A DNA stretch of 64,000 bases from assembly GCA_026573805.1 (NCBI GenBank), contig JAIUSX010000018.1, forward strand, positions 10,610,001 through 10,674,000. The letters run 5' to 3'. A model generated the notes under the pieces. That model saw only the letters and a program-made list of their open reading frames with translations. It did not search any database and was not told the DNA's origin. Made by a program: the position numbers and the translations under genes. This document shows, piece after piece, positions 1-12,100 of this stretch. Source of the DNA: Hesperophylax magnus (taxonomy: Eukaryota > Arthropoda > Insecta > Trichoptera > Limnephilidae). Position 1 is the stretch's first letter. Each line of letters starts with the position of its first letter.

Positions 1-170
1 CGGACCTCTTCCGCGTCCCTATCGGAACTGAAGTAAAATACTATAAACAAAACAAAAAAATTGCAAAAATCAATTGATTTTTACAAAATATGCTTAAATT
101 TGCATAAAACCATTAAATATGTGAAACAATAGTCAAGTCGACATCGTTGAAAGCAACGCATTGTTATTAT

Positions 171-199
171 CAAAGATATTAGAAGAACTAATATCTTTG
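171..199. repeat. Perfect 11-bp inverted repeat (hairpin)
   Basis: CAAAGATATTA at 171-181 is followed after a 7-nt spacer by its exact reverse complement TAATATCTTTG at 189-199. It is too short for a microRNA precursor and probably a relic of a fold-back element. No matching copy was seen elsewhere in the window. Confidence 0.6.
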
Positions 200-304
200 G
201 TTATTATAGACACAAAACTGCAAAAAAGTCTCTCTCAATAGATTTTTTTGCACGAAATTTACGAATGGACGGAATTAACAGTTGTCGGCAAATGAATACA
301 TTAA

Positions 305-505
305 ATGTTGAGGATGGATAGGATATGGATTAGAAGTAAAATAACAAAATATCCAAATTATGGTACGACCTTGAAAAGAAATAAAGAACGTTACAGAAGA
401 GAAGGGTGCCTAATGTTTGGTATTCTTAAAAGAAATGCAGGTTTTAAAAAGGTAAAGAATCGGCCAAACTGGAGACAATTGAGGGAGGACTATGTTCAAA
501 GCTGA
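305..505 (+). pseudogene. Possible C-terminal remnant of an RTE-like reverse transcriptase
   Basis: A 66-codon open frame ends in NRPNWRQLREDYVQS. Basic, tryptophan-containing tails of the type DRxxWRxL are common at the C-terminus of RTE/CR1-type non-LTR retrotransposon polymerases, where this piece follows the last conserved RT-associated helices. The frame is rich in Lys and Arg, as such tails are. No palm or finger motif is present, there is no recognisable upstream coding, and no poly-A follows, so the call rests on one short resemblance. It may equally be a chance open frame in intron DNA. Confidence 0.22.
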
Positions 506-2589
506 AAACCAGAAGACTTACGGAAAAGAAGATGCGAAGATAATCAAAACAATGTATTCGGATCTTTGTTGTCATAGTGTATATTAATTTGGATAAAAAC
601 CGAACAGCAAGCATCCAAAGAGTTTAAAAAACTTAATAACGGGTCGAGGGGTGTCCAATTCGTCCAATGTCCAAATTCTCCCCTATTTATCAAAATCCAG
701 TTAATCCGGTTATAAATTCTTTTGACCAATAGGTCTGGATCGAATACGAAGTGATTATAATTTATAAAAAAATCTGGACAAAGCCGCGATTTACGATCTA
801 TATCAATGCTATTGAATTTTGTGACAGGACTTTTGATCGTATGTTGAAATGGACAGCAGATGCGCGGATGTCAATTATTATACTAGCAATAAAAAGTTTC
901 CATTCATAAAAGTGCATTGGTAATTTTATATTATTATTGATTATAAAAAATATTTGAATTTATTCGACAAGTTATTCAAGTTTGAATCAGGTTTTTGCAA
1001 AAAAATGCACCAAAAAATGTGTTAGGTAGTATTTTATGTTGAAAGTCTTAGAAAGACAGTGTACATTTAAATGTTAAATGTCACGCAAATATTCATTTAA
1101 ACAACACAAATGTAGTGTTGTGTGTATTGGTGCATATTGTCATATGTCACTGAGAAACAGCTCTTTATCTTTATCAAGAAATGGACTACGAGTTCATCGA
1201 ATTTGAACATAAAAAAATTTTAAATGCTTTTTTTTCATTTTCATTGGAATTTTATTTTGTGGAATGACACTTTCGAAACATTCTGTATGTAGGTATCTAT
1301 GTGACAACTATATAACCAATAATGATACGGATAACAAAATTCCCTCTAAAATCGAATTAAAGTGTGAATTGTTTGAAAAAAATTACTACCCTGAATAAAG
1401 GTGTAATATTTCAGACGCAAAGTTTAAAAAAGGAATACCTACCCACTTATCTGAAGTTTTGTCGTCTTTGACGACCCCCTTCTCTGCGGAGGGAATTGAA
1501 TATTTCAAGTATTGTTCCAACAATAATTTACACAGTGTTGAATTTCAAATTCAAAAAAAGAATTTCCCGATCGCTTTTGTTTCAATCTTCTCACTTTGAG
1601 TTTTGTTTTTTGTTTCATTCACTTTGACCCATCTGCCTCCAGTCAAAGGTGAGATTAAAAAAAACTGAGTGCGATGAATGATAAAAAATGGATTATTTCA
1701 CCAGAAAGCCAGCTTTTGAATATTCAATCCAAGATTACAATACAAATAGAATGTCTGTCCATCCTATCGAATTATTTCAGTGTTTGTCAGAGGTTTACCT
1801 TTTGCAAATACTCATCTCAACTCTTCGTTAGTATAATTGGCCGAGTGTTCGAATCTTTAAGCCAGTGAGTTACGTATCTGTTTAATTAGTCAATTTATCA
1901 GTAAATAATACCAATTTGTTCGAGCCGCAGACAATGGGCACGTTTTAGTCAATCAATCGGAAGTGTGCGGTGGACCAAAGTAGAATTCCTTGTACCCTTT
2001 GTTGCTCTTAAGATTATTGACTGGTTGCTTGTTCGTTAATTGTGTCTCGCATAAATTGTGCATGTTCTAATGTTCACGCATTGTCTGCAAACAATGAATA
2101 CCATTTCATTTAAAAGGAATTGACCGGAAACGAAAGTTCTAAACGTAGAACGTGATAAAAAGAACGTTGTTCTATTTTTGAATTATTCAAAATAGCATTT
2201 TTTAAGTATCCATGGAAAATAGCGTGAGTTGGTTTTTTTTTCGTCGTGTCGTACTCATATCGAACTATTAACTTTAATTTCGATTCGGGGCCAGCTGTCG
2301 CACTTAATCAAATTCTTGTGATTTTTTGAAGATAATTTGTTTTGCTTACACATATTCCCGTTCCAAAGTGGATTTACTACCTCATTATGTTAATAGCCCG
2401 GTCCAATTTATAATGACATCTTTCCCCATCTTTAAGTCACATATTTTAATGGCGAGTTTTATTATATGTATCTACTAAATACACAAACATCATGGGATGA
2501 GACGACTGTTTGCTTAATGCATCATAAATCTATAAATAATATAACAGGAAAAGAACTTCATTGCATGGAAAAAAATCATTCATATTAAA
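506..2589. other. AT-rich intron, no recognised feature
   Basis: I see no coding signal, no tandem repeat and no copy of the dispersed families found elsewhere in the window. Short open frames here (for example 1674-1868) have no domain and no codon bias. Isolated homopolymer runs are the only low-complexity sequence. Confidence 0.6.
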
Positions 2590-3005
2590 TAAAGCAGAGA
2601 GCAAAGCTTTAAAACTACAAATCTGGCAAAATAGAGGGCACAGTGTTCGAATTACAAATCTGATAAAGTCGTGGACATAGCTTAAAAACTACATTTGAGA
2701 TATGGTAGAGAATATAGCGTTCGAATTACAAATCTAGCAAATTAGAGGGTACGGCGTTTGAATTCCAAACCTGATAATGTCATAGACGTAGCTTGAAAAC
2801 TAAATTTGCGATAATATAGAGAACATAGCGTTCGAATTACAAATCTGACAAATTAGAGGGGACAGTGTTCGAATTTCAAACCTGATAAAGTCGCGGACAT
2901 AGCTTAAAACACAGCGTTTGAATTAAAACTCTGTAAAAGTAGAGGGCACAGTGTTCGAATAACAAAACTGATAAAGTAGAGGAGATTGCTTAAAAACTAG
3001 TATTC
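2590..3005. repeat. Degenerate tandem array with about 40-bp subunits
   Basis: The phrases GTTCGAATTACAAATCTG, AAATTAGAGGG and GACATAGCTTAAAAACTA recur in order. Gttcgaatt or gtttgaatt appears seven times between about 2644 and 2950. Alternating subunit variants (ACAAATCTGATAAAGT versus AACATAGCGTTCGAATT) suggest a higher-order unit of two to three subunits. The array is strongly diverged, so old. It has no coding potential. Confidence 0.75.
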
Positions 3006-6000
3006 AGATCATTTAAGCTATATATTCATAAACTTTTAATAAATGTATTGTTATATCGTGTACGAAACAAGCAAAGCTGAATCTGTTCTTTCATCGGAAA
3101 GAATAATTAATAGTTAACCTCAAAATCTAAGATTTATATGATTTAAAATGTCTGGAATTAAAATGGCAATATTTTAAAATAGTGCCCAGCAGACATCTGA
3201 AGAATTGAACGAATCGATTAAGTCTCCCCTCAAAATACTTCACGCAAATGTAAAAGCTTTTAAAACGAACCGATTTGTATAAATTCAGACATAATAAAAA
3301 TGGCAATTTTAATAATATGGGACAGGTCATAATTTTAAATGGGGACCGTGTCTATATTTTGTCTGCGCTTTTTGAACTCAGTCCAAAAAATATATGCCGA
3401 TGATACGTGCGGCTGACACGTCATTTGAGAGAAGTCAATAGCAAAATACGATTTGACAAGGAAACGATGGTCACAGGAATATACCAATATTTTTAGGCAA
3501 GGTTAGCTAAGGTTACACGCGTTAATTTTATTAACACGTGTTTGCAAAACATTTGGAAGGTTTAGGGACGTGTAGGTACCCGCCTAGGAAAAAAAATTTA
3601 AAAAAATTAAACTATTTTTTTCTAGAAGATTTCTCACGAGAAATTTCCACTTACAAATTCGCAGTACGAGCGTATAACTAGGTATGTCTAGAAAAACAAT
3701 TGTTCCTCAAACGAATTTATTATGTTTTAGTGAAAATAGTGACCATAAAATTTTTCGCTTAATTGCAATTGCATTAGCAAATTCGAAGAAAGTTAAAAAG
3801 AAAAAATATATTGTCTCTGGCAACAAAAGCAATTTTGAAAAAGGAACTCGGGAAGTGCAGCGAGCTCTTCAAATGTTTGACAGTTCCAAATAAATGATTT
3901 CGCAGTATTCGGATTTCAAATTTAGCGGGTCATTTAGCATTTTCCGAATTTGCTTTACAAAACTCAACTGTCACTGGCTTGAGTGATTTACGATTCAGGA
4001 ATCAAAGAGATTACTTTTCGTTGTTTGTTTTTCTCAGTTTTAAGATAAATAAATTATTTATTTTGATAAAATAATATCAAAATAAATTAGGTACCTACCC
4101 AAATATACTTGATAAAACTATTTTAACAAGTTTTTCCAACCTTGCAGTTACTTGCAGTCAGTTTTCTAATGACCTCGTGGTAAAAGATATTGTTTAATTT
4201 ATTGTTACAATGTCGTTGTCAGTAGTTGTTACCAATAGTTCTTTCGTGGTAAAAATGTGCTTAAACGTGGATGAAACATGTTACATATTATGTTTAGGGT
4301 TAGGTTGAGTCGTTAGTCAATCATATTTCGTGATGAGTGATGAGTCAAGAGTCGCCCATCGCGGATGCGACTATAATCCGCGATTTCGCGCGACTCGGCG
4401 GTCGGGAGGAAAAGCGACCAACGTCACAAATACCAAAATAAACGGAAAGGAATAAAACTAAATCCGGGGACAATATTTGTGGGCGCATTCCGAGCTGGAA
4501 GCGGGGGACATAAATTATGATGGCGCATTAGTTTTCGGAGGCGATCGACACGAGTTTTTTTTGTGGCTGATAGGAAATGGGGACCGCATTCACGAAAACA
4601 ATACCAACCACTCAAAAATGTTCCTTTCTAAGTCATTTTATAAAGTAAAGAATTTTTTTAAAGTAAAGTACATGCATAATATAATCCGATTGTTTGTCTC
4701 AGCAAAAACTCTCGCATGATGAGCTCTGGCGTTACGAGATCGACACTGCTTATTCTATCTGGAATTTTTACATCAAAGCAACTATTTTCAGATCGCAAAG
4801 TTGTTTTCATCATGAACTATGAAGCTTTGAGATTTCGTATGATATTGACAAAATGAGACAAGACGCCATATTGTTTGTTCTATAAATATATTCCCTTGAG
4901 GTGATATTTCACAAAAATGGCGACATCAGAATTCCACATTTTACTAAGCGTGCTTTAAACCAACGAATCAAACATTCAACATGTGCAAAATCTGAAATTT
5001 TATCTAAAGCTTGAAAGATTACAGCAATTATAACAAATTTCCAATGACTTTGTGACATTTTGAAAGATATCAACTGCGTCGATATACCCGACAGAATGAT
5101 CTTCCCTGAGTTGTTTATATGACATTGGTATTTCTGTATACACTCGAATGTGTGGCTGAGCTTTCCAAACCGATTTGGATGTCTAGATCAGTAACATAAC
5201 TGAGTAATGTCCTCACATTTGGTTTCCAACACGATGCCATCCGATTTTTTTCTTTCAAACTATTTCAGGACTCTTTCAGTAACTGGAATACCTCCTTCTT
5301 CTCATGAAAGAATTCGTGTAGGTTAGGTTTGATCATTTTTAAAGTTACGTTAAATGAATCGTTTGATTGTTAAACTATCTTAAGAATTTTGTTGTAGTTT
5401 ATTAACTTTCTTTTAATGTGATTTTCAGGTAAAACAAAAGACTTGGTCATTTTTCAAATGACATTTAGAAAAGATGTACATATCAATCATTTAGTCAAAA
5501 TTTCAGACAGAAGAATTTATATTAACTTTGAAAAATGAGGTATGTTAACAATGCTTACCTTTTGTAAGCTTAAAAATAGTCGTCACAACAAGTATGTAAT
5601 TCATCTCACAAAAAATATATATTTTTTTAAATGTGGTGTTGTCTCATTTTGTCTCAATTGTAGACAGGCGACATTCTATTAGGTATCTGTTGGTGTATGC
5701 TGACAGTAGGTAAGTCTTAAATAGACAACACAACAAACTCAAATAAGAATATTTTTGGCAATGGTTTGAAATCAAACCTTTGAAATTACGAACAGACAAT
5801 GATTTCGCTGTAGACTTAGTACAATGGCATCATTATGATTTATTATTCGCATTTCCTCGAAATGCAATAAAACTGAGACGAGTTCTTCAACAAAATATTA
5901 TGAATATAGAAAATCATCTTAAATACAAGCGGTAATTACCTCCGAAATATAAGTCTGACTCAGGGGGAGTTGGCAGTTTCAGACCGTCATGCATTGTTTC

Positions 6001-6427
6001 CTCAGATATTTCAGCGTTGAGGAGTGATCTCGTCAGTTCAAAGTCTGTGTGAATCATGACTTTTAAAAACTACCGGGTTGACACTCAATTCGACAGCAAG
6101 GTATACGTCAAAATCGCAAAGAAAACGATCAAGAAATACAGAAAATACGTGAAAATTAAGACAATTTTTCTGGTAGACTATTATTTTATTTATTTCTGTA
6201 CAGCTGGTCAGAATACGAGTAAATATAATCTAAAAATAAAGGTATTTAACACTGTTTACTGTGGTCAGATGGTATTGACCTGTTTAGCGACTGGGTGAAG
6301 GAAGGAGTGTCGGGATGCCTGAGGAATACATGCCATCATCAAGTTAATCAAACGCTGCAGTGTCATGTCAAGGGTCGGTGTAAAGGAAGAGTGTATTTGC
6401 AACGATGTATGAGTAAGTAGTAGTTAG
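3006..6427. other. AT-rich intron with one short dispersed-repeat fragment
   Basis: No gene was recognised. Near 4885-4920 the phrase CCTTGAGGTGATATTTCACAAA recurs as a variant near 27328-27345 and 54868-54898, indicating an old dispersed repeat in the same orientation. A locally GC-rich patch lies at about 4340-4420 and 4460-4600, where the 80-codon plus-strand frame (4477-4719) shows no domain. The remainder looks like unique intron. Confidence 0.5.
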
Positions 6428-7033
6428 TTAGTAGTTGACCCATACCTCAAATGCAATATACATACTCAGATCATTGCGAATAAAATTAGGAAAACAATAC
6501 ATTTCTTCAGATCCGTAAGGAACTTCCTTAACTTACAAATTCTAAAAACGATTTATTTTGCATTAACCCAATCTATCATTGAGTATGGTATCATTGCATG
6601 GGGAGGGGGTACTTCATCAGCTCTAGATCCTGTTGAAAAGGCGCAGAAAACAATCATGAAAATTATTCTCAAACTTCCTCAAACTGCAAACAGTAACTTA
6701 ATTTTCAACATAATGAGAGTATTTGATGTTCGACAGATCTATGTAAAAACTATCCTCATGCATCTCTTTAAAAACAAACACGTGCTTTACGAAAAAAAAA
6801 CTAACTTTAGATTTACGCGTAATTCGAACAAAGACATGTTGCAAGTTCCAGCACTTTCTTCCACCTTTGGTCAACGTAGCTTTGGCTACTTTGCCACAAA
6901 GATCTTCAACATGCTCCCGGAAAATATTAAAGAGAGTCAAACACGGAAAGAGTTTAAAAAAAATGTTAAAATTTGGATTTATTCAAATGATCGAGCCTAC
7001 ACTGGTGCCCTCACCCAAACGCCTTGTCATTGA
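6428..7033 (+). pseudogene. Non-LTR retrotransposon reverse transcriptase, C-terminal fragment
   Basis: One open frame of about 201 codons runs from 6428 to the stop at 7031-7033. It reads through a typical LINE RT thumb and post-RT region: IRKTIHFFRSVRNFLN, then IYFALTQSIIEYGIIAWGGG (an S-x-x-x-YG-x-x-x-WG motif), EKAQK, and near the end FGQRSFGY followed by FNMLPENIK. This order is that of jockey/CR1-type insect elements, which reverse-transcribe their own RNA at the target site. The catalytic YxDD box, the palm and the endonuclease domain are absent, so it is a 5'-truncated dead copy. The frame is uninterrupted, which suggests fairly recent insertion. The 3'UTR and poly-A follow directly. 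The first methionine at 6656 is internal and not a real start. Confidence 0.85.
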
Positions 7034-7290
7034 CAGTTATTGCAGTATGTACGGTGCTAAAACTTACTATATACGTATTGTGTAAATGCAAACAATAATG
7101 AAAAGTAACCAAATGCCTTGTCACAGTGAGTTATTAAAGTATGTATTGTGTTTAAACTTATTCTATCTGTATCTTCAATATGTAAACAATAATGTAACCT
7201 AAAATAATGGATTGCTGTATGGGAACCCATATTAAACATTTACATATTGGCAAACCATAGACAAAATGAAGAAATAATTAACTAAAAATT

Positions 7291-7322
7291 CTGCCTCAAT
7301 ACAGGTTCGCCTAGTGAGGCAG
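7291..7322 (+). ncRNA. Conserved 3'UTR hairpin of the LINE
   Basis: CTGCCTCA pairs perfectly with TGAGGCAG (8 bp). Inside, AGG-TTCG-CCT can form a short second stem capped by a UUCG tetraloop. A second small hairpin follows directly (AGGTT/AACCT, 7321-7336). The related LINE tail at 44699-44733 has the same loop sequence but changed stem bases that still pair. In several LINE families the reverse transcriptase is known to recognise a 3'UTR stem-loop; this role is inferred here. Confidence 0.65.
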
Positions 7323-7548
7323 GTTATGCACAACCTAAAATATAATATATTATGCCATTTCTATATAACACTCTTACATTCATATATATTTTTTCTTATA
7401 TTAGAAACTGCCGTATTATTGTAACATTATTCTTTCAACAATTTCATTGTTTCTAACTGACATATAATTATACAACTTACTAATGATATATTATATATAT
7501 TCTGTAATTTTTTGATGAAATAAATAAATTTAAAAAAAAAAAAAAAAA

Positions 7549-7990
7549 GTAAAGGTGTGCATTTGGTGAAGTTTTGTGGTAAGCATGCAAATGAATTCCT
7601 GCAAACACCTTACTTAGGAAACCTGTTGCAAGGTGATCACGTTAGTGCAATTGAATAAAGCATTGTTTTGACACAGTATAAACAAAATAAATAATGGAAG
7701 ATAATGTAATATCCTGAAAATTATGTGCGTAGTTGTGAAATTTGAAAAAATAACAAAGCTTAATTAAGATGGTAGCATTATTGTGTTTCTTTGTTATTTC
7801 GCCACGATATTAGATGCTTGTGACATTTTGCGACACTAGATTTGGCCCTTGGTGATTAAGCTGTCATTGCACTGCGCGTTGTCACTCATAATCATTTGTC
7901 TGACATGATTTGACGACTAGATAATAACGACTTCTAGATATTCAAGAAAACGCTGGTTGAATTGAATCAAAAGACGACAATGGAGGAAAA
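7549..7990. other. AT-rich intron, no recognised feature
   Basis: This is flanking sequence between the LINE poly-A and the next tandem array. I see no coding or repeat signal in it. Confidence 0.5.
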
Positions 7991-7999
7991 GACCAGGTG

Positions 8000-8580
8000 T
8001 AAAACCAAAAACATGGTTAATGAAGATGAGAGAAAATCTAGAAGATCTTTATCATGAAGTGGTGTATTCAAACAAGACTGTTTTAGTTGTGAATCTATTG
8101 CTCTCCATATATAATACTTTACAACTATAAGAACTTTGTCATGAAGTGGTGTAATAAAGACTTATGAAGTCGTTATTACATAAATCTATTGATCAAACAA
8201 CTTTAAAACCTGCAAGATGGAAATAGGGGAAACACAAAAGAGACCTTTAACTTAAAGTGATGTTTTAAAGATTAGCGATGTTACCTACGTAGTTAGTAAA
8301 AAGAAGCTCTTTGACACCAACAATATGCACTATGAAAGTGAGAGATTTGGATACCTGTATCATGAAGTAACGTAAGATAGATGAAGTTCTTTCAACCCAA
8401 AACTGGAAGACGGAAATGAGGTCAACGCTTAGAGATCTTTGTCATGAAGTGGCGTAATACATTAATACATCATTTAAGGGCAAAGTTCTTAAAAAACCAA
8501 AAACACCTGGAGAAGAAAATGCAGTGAGACCTATATCAAGTTGTGTCATTCAAACTCATGAAGTAGTTATTATTTAAAGT
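8000..8580. repeat. Degenerate tandem array around ATCATGAAGTGGTGTA
   Basis: Variants of TTTGTCATGAAGTGGTGTAAT recur at about 8050, 8138, 8365 and 8440, with poorer copies near 8245 and 8560. Each is preceded by AGATCT/AGACCT/AGAACT and a stretch like AAAACCxxxAAGATGGAAATGAGG. Spacing varies around 80-110 bp. It is an old, eroded minisatellite without coding potential. Confidence 0.65.
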
Positions 8581-8639
8581 AATTTTAATGGCAAGCGGTT
8601 TACGCAATTTCTCTAATAGTATGGTTAACTGTTGATTTA

Positions 8640-9060
8640 TCGACTCTTAGCGCGGCTTGTATCTTATCGACTTGTGGTCTATTTCGCATCCTGGCCGGCG
8701 GTTGTCAGTTGTCAACTGTCAATCGGTCGGCCCCAGTCGGCCGTTGTTCTAGCACTTAACGCTTAATACCTAATGGCCGAGTGTTCACTGTATCGAGTGT
8801 CGAACGGCCGAGATATTAAGTGGCTTCGTTGTAAGCGAACTTGCTGCTCCGGAAATAGGGAACACGAGACAAGTTCTTCGGAGTATTTCGGGAATTGTTT
8901 TTGAATGGAACGCGCTGGTGACCTGCTCTTATGAAATGACTTATTTTAATAGACGACTGAGTCAATACGCTTAAAAAACTGTCTCTTTTCCTGGTCTGAC
9001 TAACGCAGACGGTAACAGAGCTACCCATTTATCGGTGCAGACGGTCAAAAGATGGTATTT
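8640..9060. other. Locally GC-richer intron block, function unknown
   Basis: This block stands out from its surroundings by many CG dinucleotides and several CGGCCG/GGCCG words (about 8690-8810). No open frame of substance covers it, and the 70-codon minus-strand frame at 8816-9028 has no domain. It could be an enhancer or an eroded mobile element. I cannot decide from sequence alone. Confidence 0.3.
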
Positions 9061-9064
9061 TTTT

Positions 9065-9180
9065 AGTGCGTACCGCACAATTGTTTCCAAGTGCCCCAAG
9101 TCCCGGGAGGAGGGAATAAGCAGAAGGGAAGTACATGGCTATTCAGTTCTGGTCACTTAACACAATTATTTAAGCTAAAA
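9065..9180 (-). mobile_element. Fragment of the tRNA-derived SINE family
   Basis: Plus-strand words GAGGAGGGAATAAGCAGAAG, GGAAGTACATGGCTATTCAG and TTCTGGTCACTTAACAC match the body of the full copy at 15613-16029. The terminal motif is present as GCGTACCGCACAATTG. The tRNA-like head is missing, and the orientation is minus. Confidence 0.6.
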
Positions 9181-12100
9181 ATACACGATGAATAATTGTA
9201 AATGATAAAAATGGGAGCTATTTAAAGAAAAATAGAAATAAATCAACAGGGGTTAACAAATTTCGAAACAATTAATGTATTTTCAGACGAATTGAATTGT
9301 TGGATATTTCTCAAAAGTTACAAATATAATTTGTAATGCATTAAAAATAGCAATACTCAACTAGTAAAAAAGGAAATTATTTCCGTACACCAATTGTTTG
9401 AGGAGGGGAAATTATTTATAAAAAAGGGATAAATCACAGTTGTAGAAATGGGATATATATATAGAAGCAATTAAAATGAAGAATCGATGAAAATAAGTTT
9501 ATTAGATTGAGTTAAAAGTTAGGAAGCCAATGAAAGTATTATTGTCAAATTAAGCAGTCTAAAAAACAAGCGAAATATGTTTACAGGAAATTTTTTAAAC
9601 ATTTTTTACTTTTTAGTTTTTAATGTTGTTTGTATTTTACTTTGTTCAAATGGATCGGGCTTCGTGATCTTTAATTTTGTTTTTTTATTATTCCATTTTT
9701 GAAAATATTTTTATTTGGTATATCGGGAATAACTTCAAAATGTCATGGTACCTACCACCCTCAAAAATGGTGTAGATATGATATATAAAATAACAAGTCA
9801 GTTTCGTGATTTCTCCTCACGTGTTTCCCATACTGTTAGTTAGTTAGTTGATTTCTCGTCCGTAAATTAAGATGTTCTCCAAATTAGCCATGTTGCGATT
9901 CATCAAACCGACCGACAACATTATTATTTTTCGTGCACGTTTGTCGTCGTCTCGAAATGAGAGGAAATAATGATTGCAGTAGGTGATCAAATAGTGCCAG
10001 CCATTAGAGCGGCCGGCACTAACGATCGAAAAAATAGCCGGGAGATGGGACCCCGGGTTGACCGGGAAAGACCGGGAACGGCCGGGAAAAACCGGGAAAA
10101 TACCGAGGTGAATCTGAGGCCAAACCGAGTGGGCTGAGTTTTGATTAATTACCAAACAAATCCATAATAACTTATGGCCGGCGTGGTGAGCTTTTGATCT
10201 GTGATGTAAATAAAAATATTAGCGTGGCTGTTACCTAGCTTTCTATTATCAAGCTTTCATTATTAGAATTCAATTATAAACAAACACGTACATTTTGGGG
10301 TTAAGCAAATACGGATGAATTCTATGAACCTTTCTAAACAGTCTGTGTAATTTTCATTCCAACGGAATATCTTTTATATTAATGATAAATTCTGATTCCT
10401 TCATTAAAATTGATAAAAATTTGATAACTCGATATCTTTTTCGTTTTCTTCAATTTTAATTCGAGTATTATTTTAAAATGAAATTAATAAGCACTGCTAA
10501 CTTGAATAACTATAGTAGAACAATAAATAATGGTCTGCATTTTTGGGGAGTTTAAGACAACTATGCGAATAAATTACTGCATACGTGAATATTTTCAAGT
10601 TTCGATTCGCATAAATCTTGTTAGATTATCAATATAATAATAAGACGCTTTTTTAAGTGTAATTTTTTTTAGTTTTATATTATCAAAATTGAAAGGTTTG
10701 TTTGAAGTTTAAATCCGGTAATACTTTTCCTTTGGCTAGCTGAGAAAGTAAAAAGCTCAGTTTTTTAATAATTTCATTAAAAGAAATCGAGGAAATTGAT
10801 TTTAATGATGCGTGCTGCCATAGCGTACCGCAGCATCATCTGATCTTGGCTTGGGAAGCCTTTGACACACTCTATCAGTATATATCATCTTCTGTTCGTC
10901 GGGAGATGAGATGAAACATCTGTCTGGATGCTTAACTTCAGATTTAAATATTAAAGGATGCTGCTATGGCTTCTGATGGTTTTTAAAAAACGTTTTGACC
11001 TACCTGAGGGTACCTACTAATGTTTACTAGACTACAACTTGAAGCTTAGACGTTTTCGTCAAGTGATGTGCAGAGAGATTTAAGATACATAATATACTGT
11101 TTCGTAATAAATTTAAAATCTTTGTATTCAATATATTAAGCTTTGTTGATTAACTACATCTGAGCAGAAAGGTTTTCTACGATGTAATCAGATAGTAGAT
11201 TGCCTAAGCTTAAAATAACATTTTCTAAGACACTTTAAAAAATAATATTTTCGCGATTATTAAATGAGAGAAATTACGTTACATTTTTCTTCATTTTACG
11301 CAACTCACAAATGAATTTGTATCATTAATTATAAAATTAAATAAGCAAAACTTATGAATTGAGGTAGTGTAGTGATGTTATAAATTGAATGCAGTGTAAG
11401 AAAATAGATGAAGCAAATATTGTGAACTGAAGACATAGTATTATAATTATGTTAGTCTGATTCAAAACTGAATGTACATATTTCGACTGTCATTATGTTA
11501 TTTCGACTGTCGGTTCATGAAAATATATGTCTTTCCGAGTCTATTTTGGTAGGATGTCTCCTTCCATTGGCCAATCTCGAAATATAGCCGTCCGAATTAA
11601 AAATATTTTAACAGGTGCGTCGGTGATTTAGTATCATACTGCATTTTTCACTTCGATTCAATAAGACGTTTGATAAAGCATCTCAACTTCGGGATCAACA
11701 AGGTTTTCAACTGAAAATATCTTATTTTAAATGCTGTAAAAAAACATCTCGACCTCAGTCAAAATTTGAAAAACACTACTAAAAAGAAAATATTTTCGTA
11801 CGAAAAAAACGATGAGTAAATTCCGGAAAATGTATTATCATAGAAAGTCTAATACAGTTAGACTGTTATTGGGAAAACAGTCATGGTACTTTACTGTCGC
11901 TAAGCGACTATTAAAACAAATCTTAAATTAGTCATGAGTTTTCATTCATTGGAAATGGGTAGTTTTTGAGCATAGCGTAATAGTTTCTAAGCTGAATTTA
12001 CACTAAACAGACTCACCATGATTCTCCAATCAGAAATATCTTTAAAGACTTAAGTCTATATTTTTTTTTTTTATTTTGACTTATACATTTTTACTATCTA

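Larger units (their letters stand above)
6428..7548 (+). mobile_element. 5'-truncated LINE with 3'UTR and poly-A tail
   Basis: The element comprises the RT C-terminal frame, a 3'UTR of about 500 bp and a terminal A-run at about 7532-7548 preceded by AAATAAATAAA. The 3'UTR holds a direct duplication: GCCTTGTCA recurs at about 7021 and 7115, each followed by a GTTATT...AGTATGTA block and later AACAATAATG, a period of about 94 bp. A conserved hairpin lies at 7291-7322. The sequence after the A-run starts GTAAAGG, and GTAAAGG also occurs at 6380-6386. This is a possible but weak target-site duplication that would put the 5' edge just upstream of the open frame. Confidence 0.8.

Noticed and set aside
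9844..10155. 103-codon minus-strand frame through the GC-richer patch
   Set aside because: The Pro/Ser/Arg-rich part is simply the translated CCGGGAA cluster. There are no domains or splice sites.
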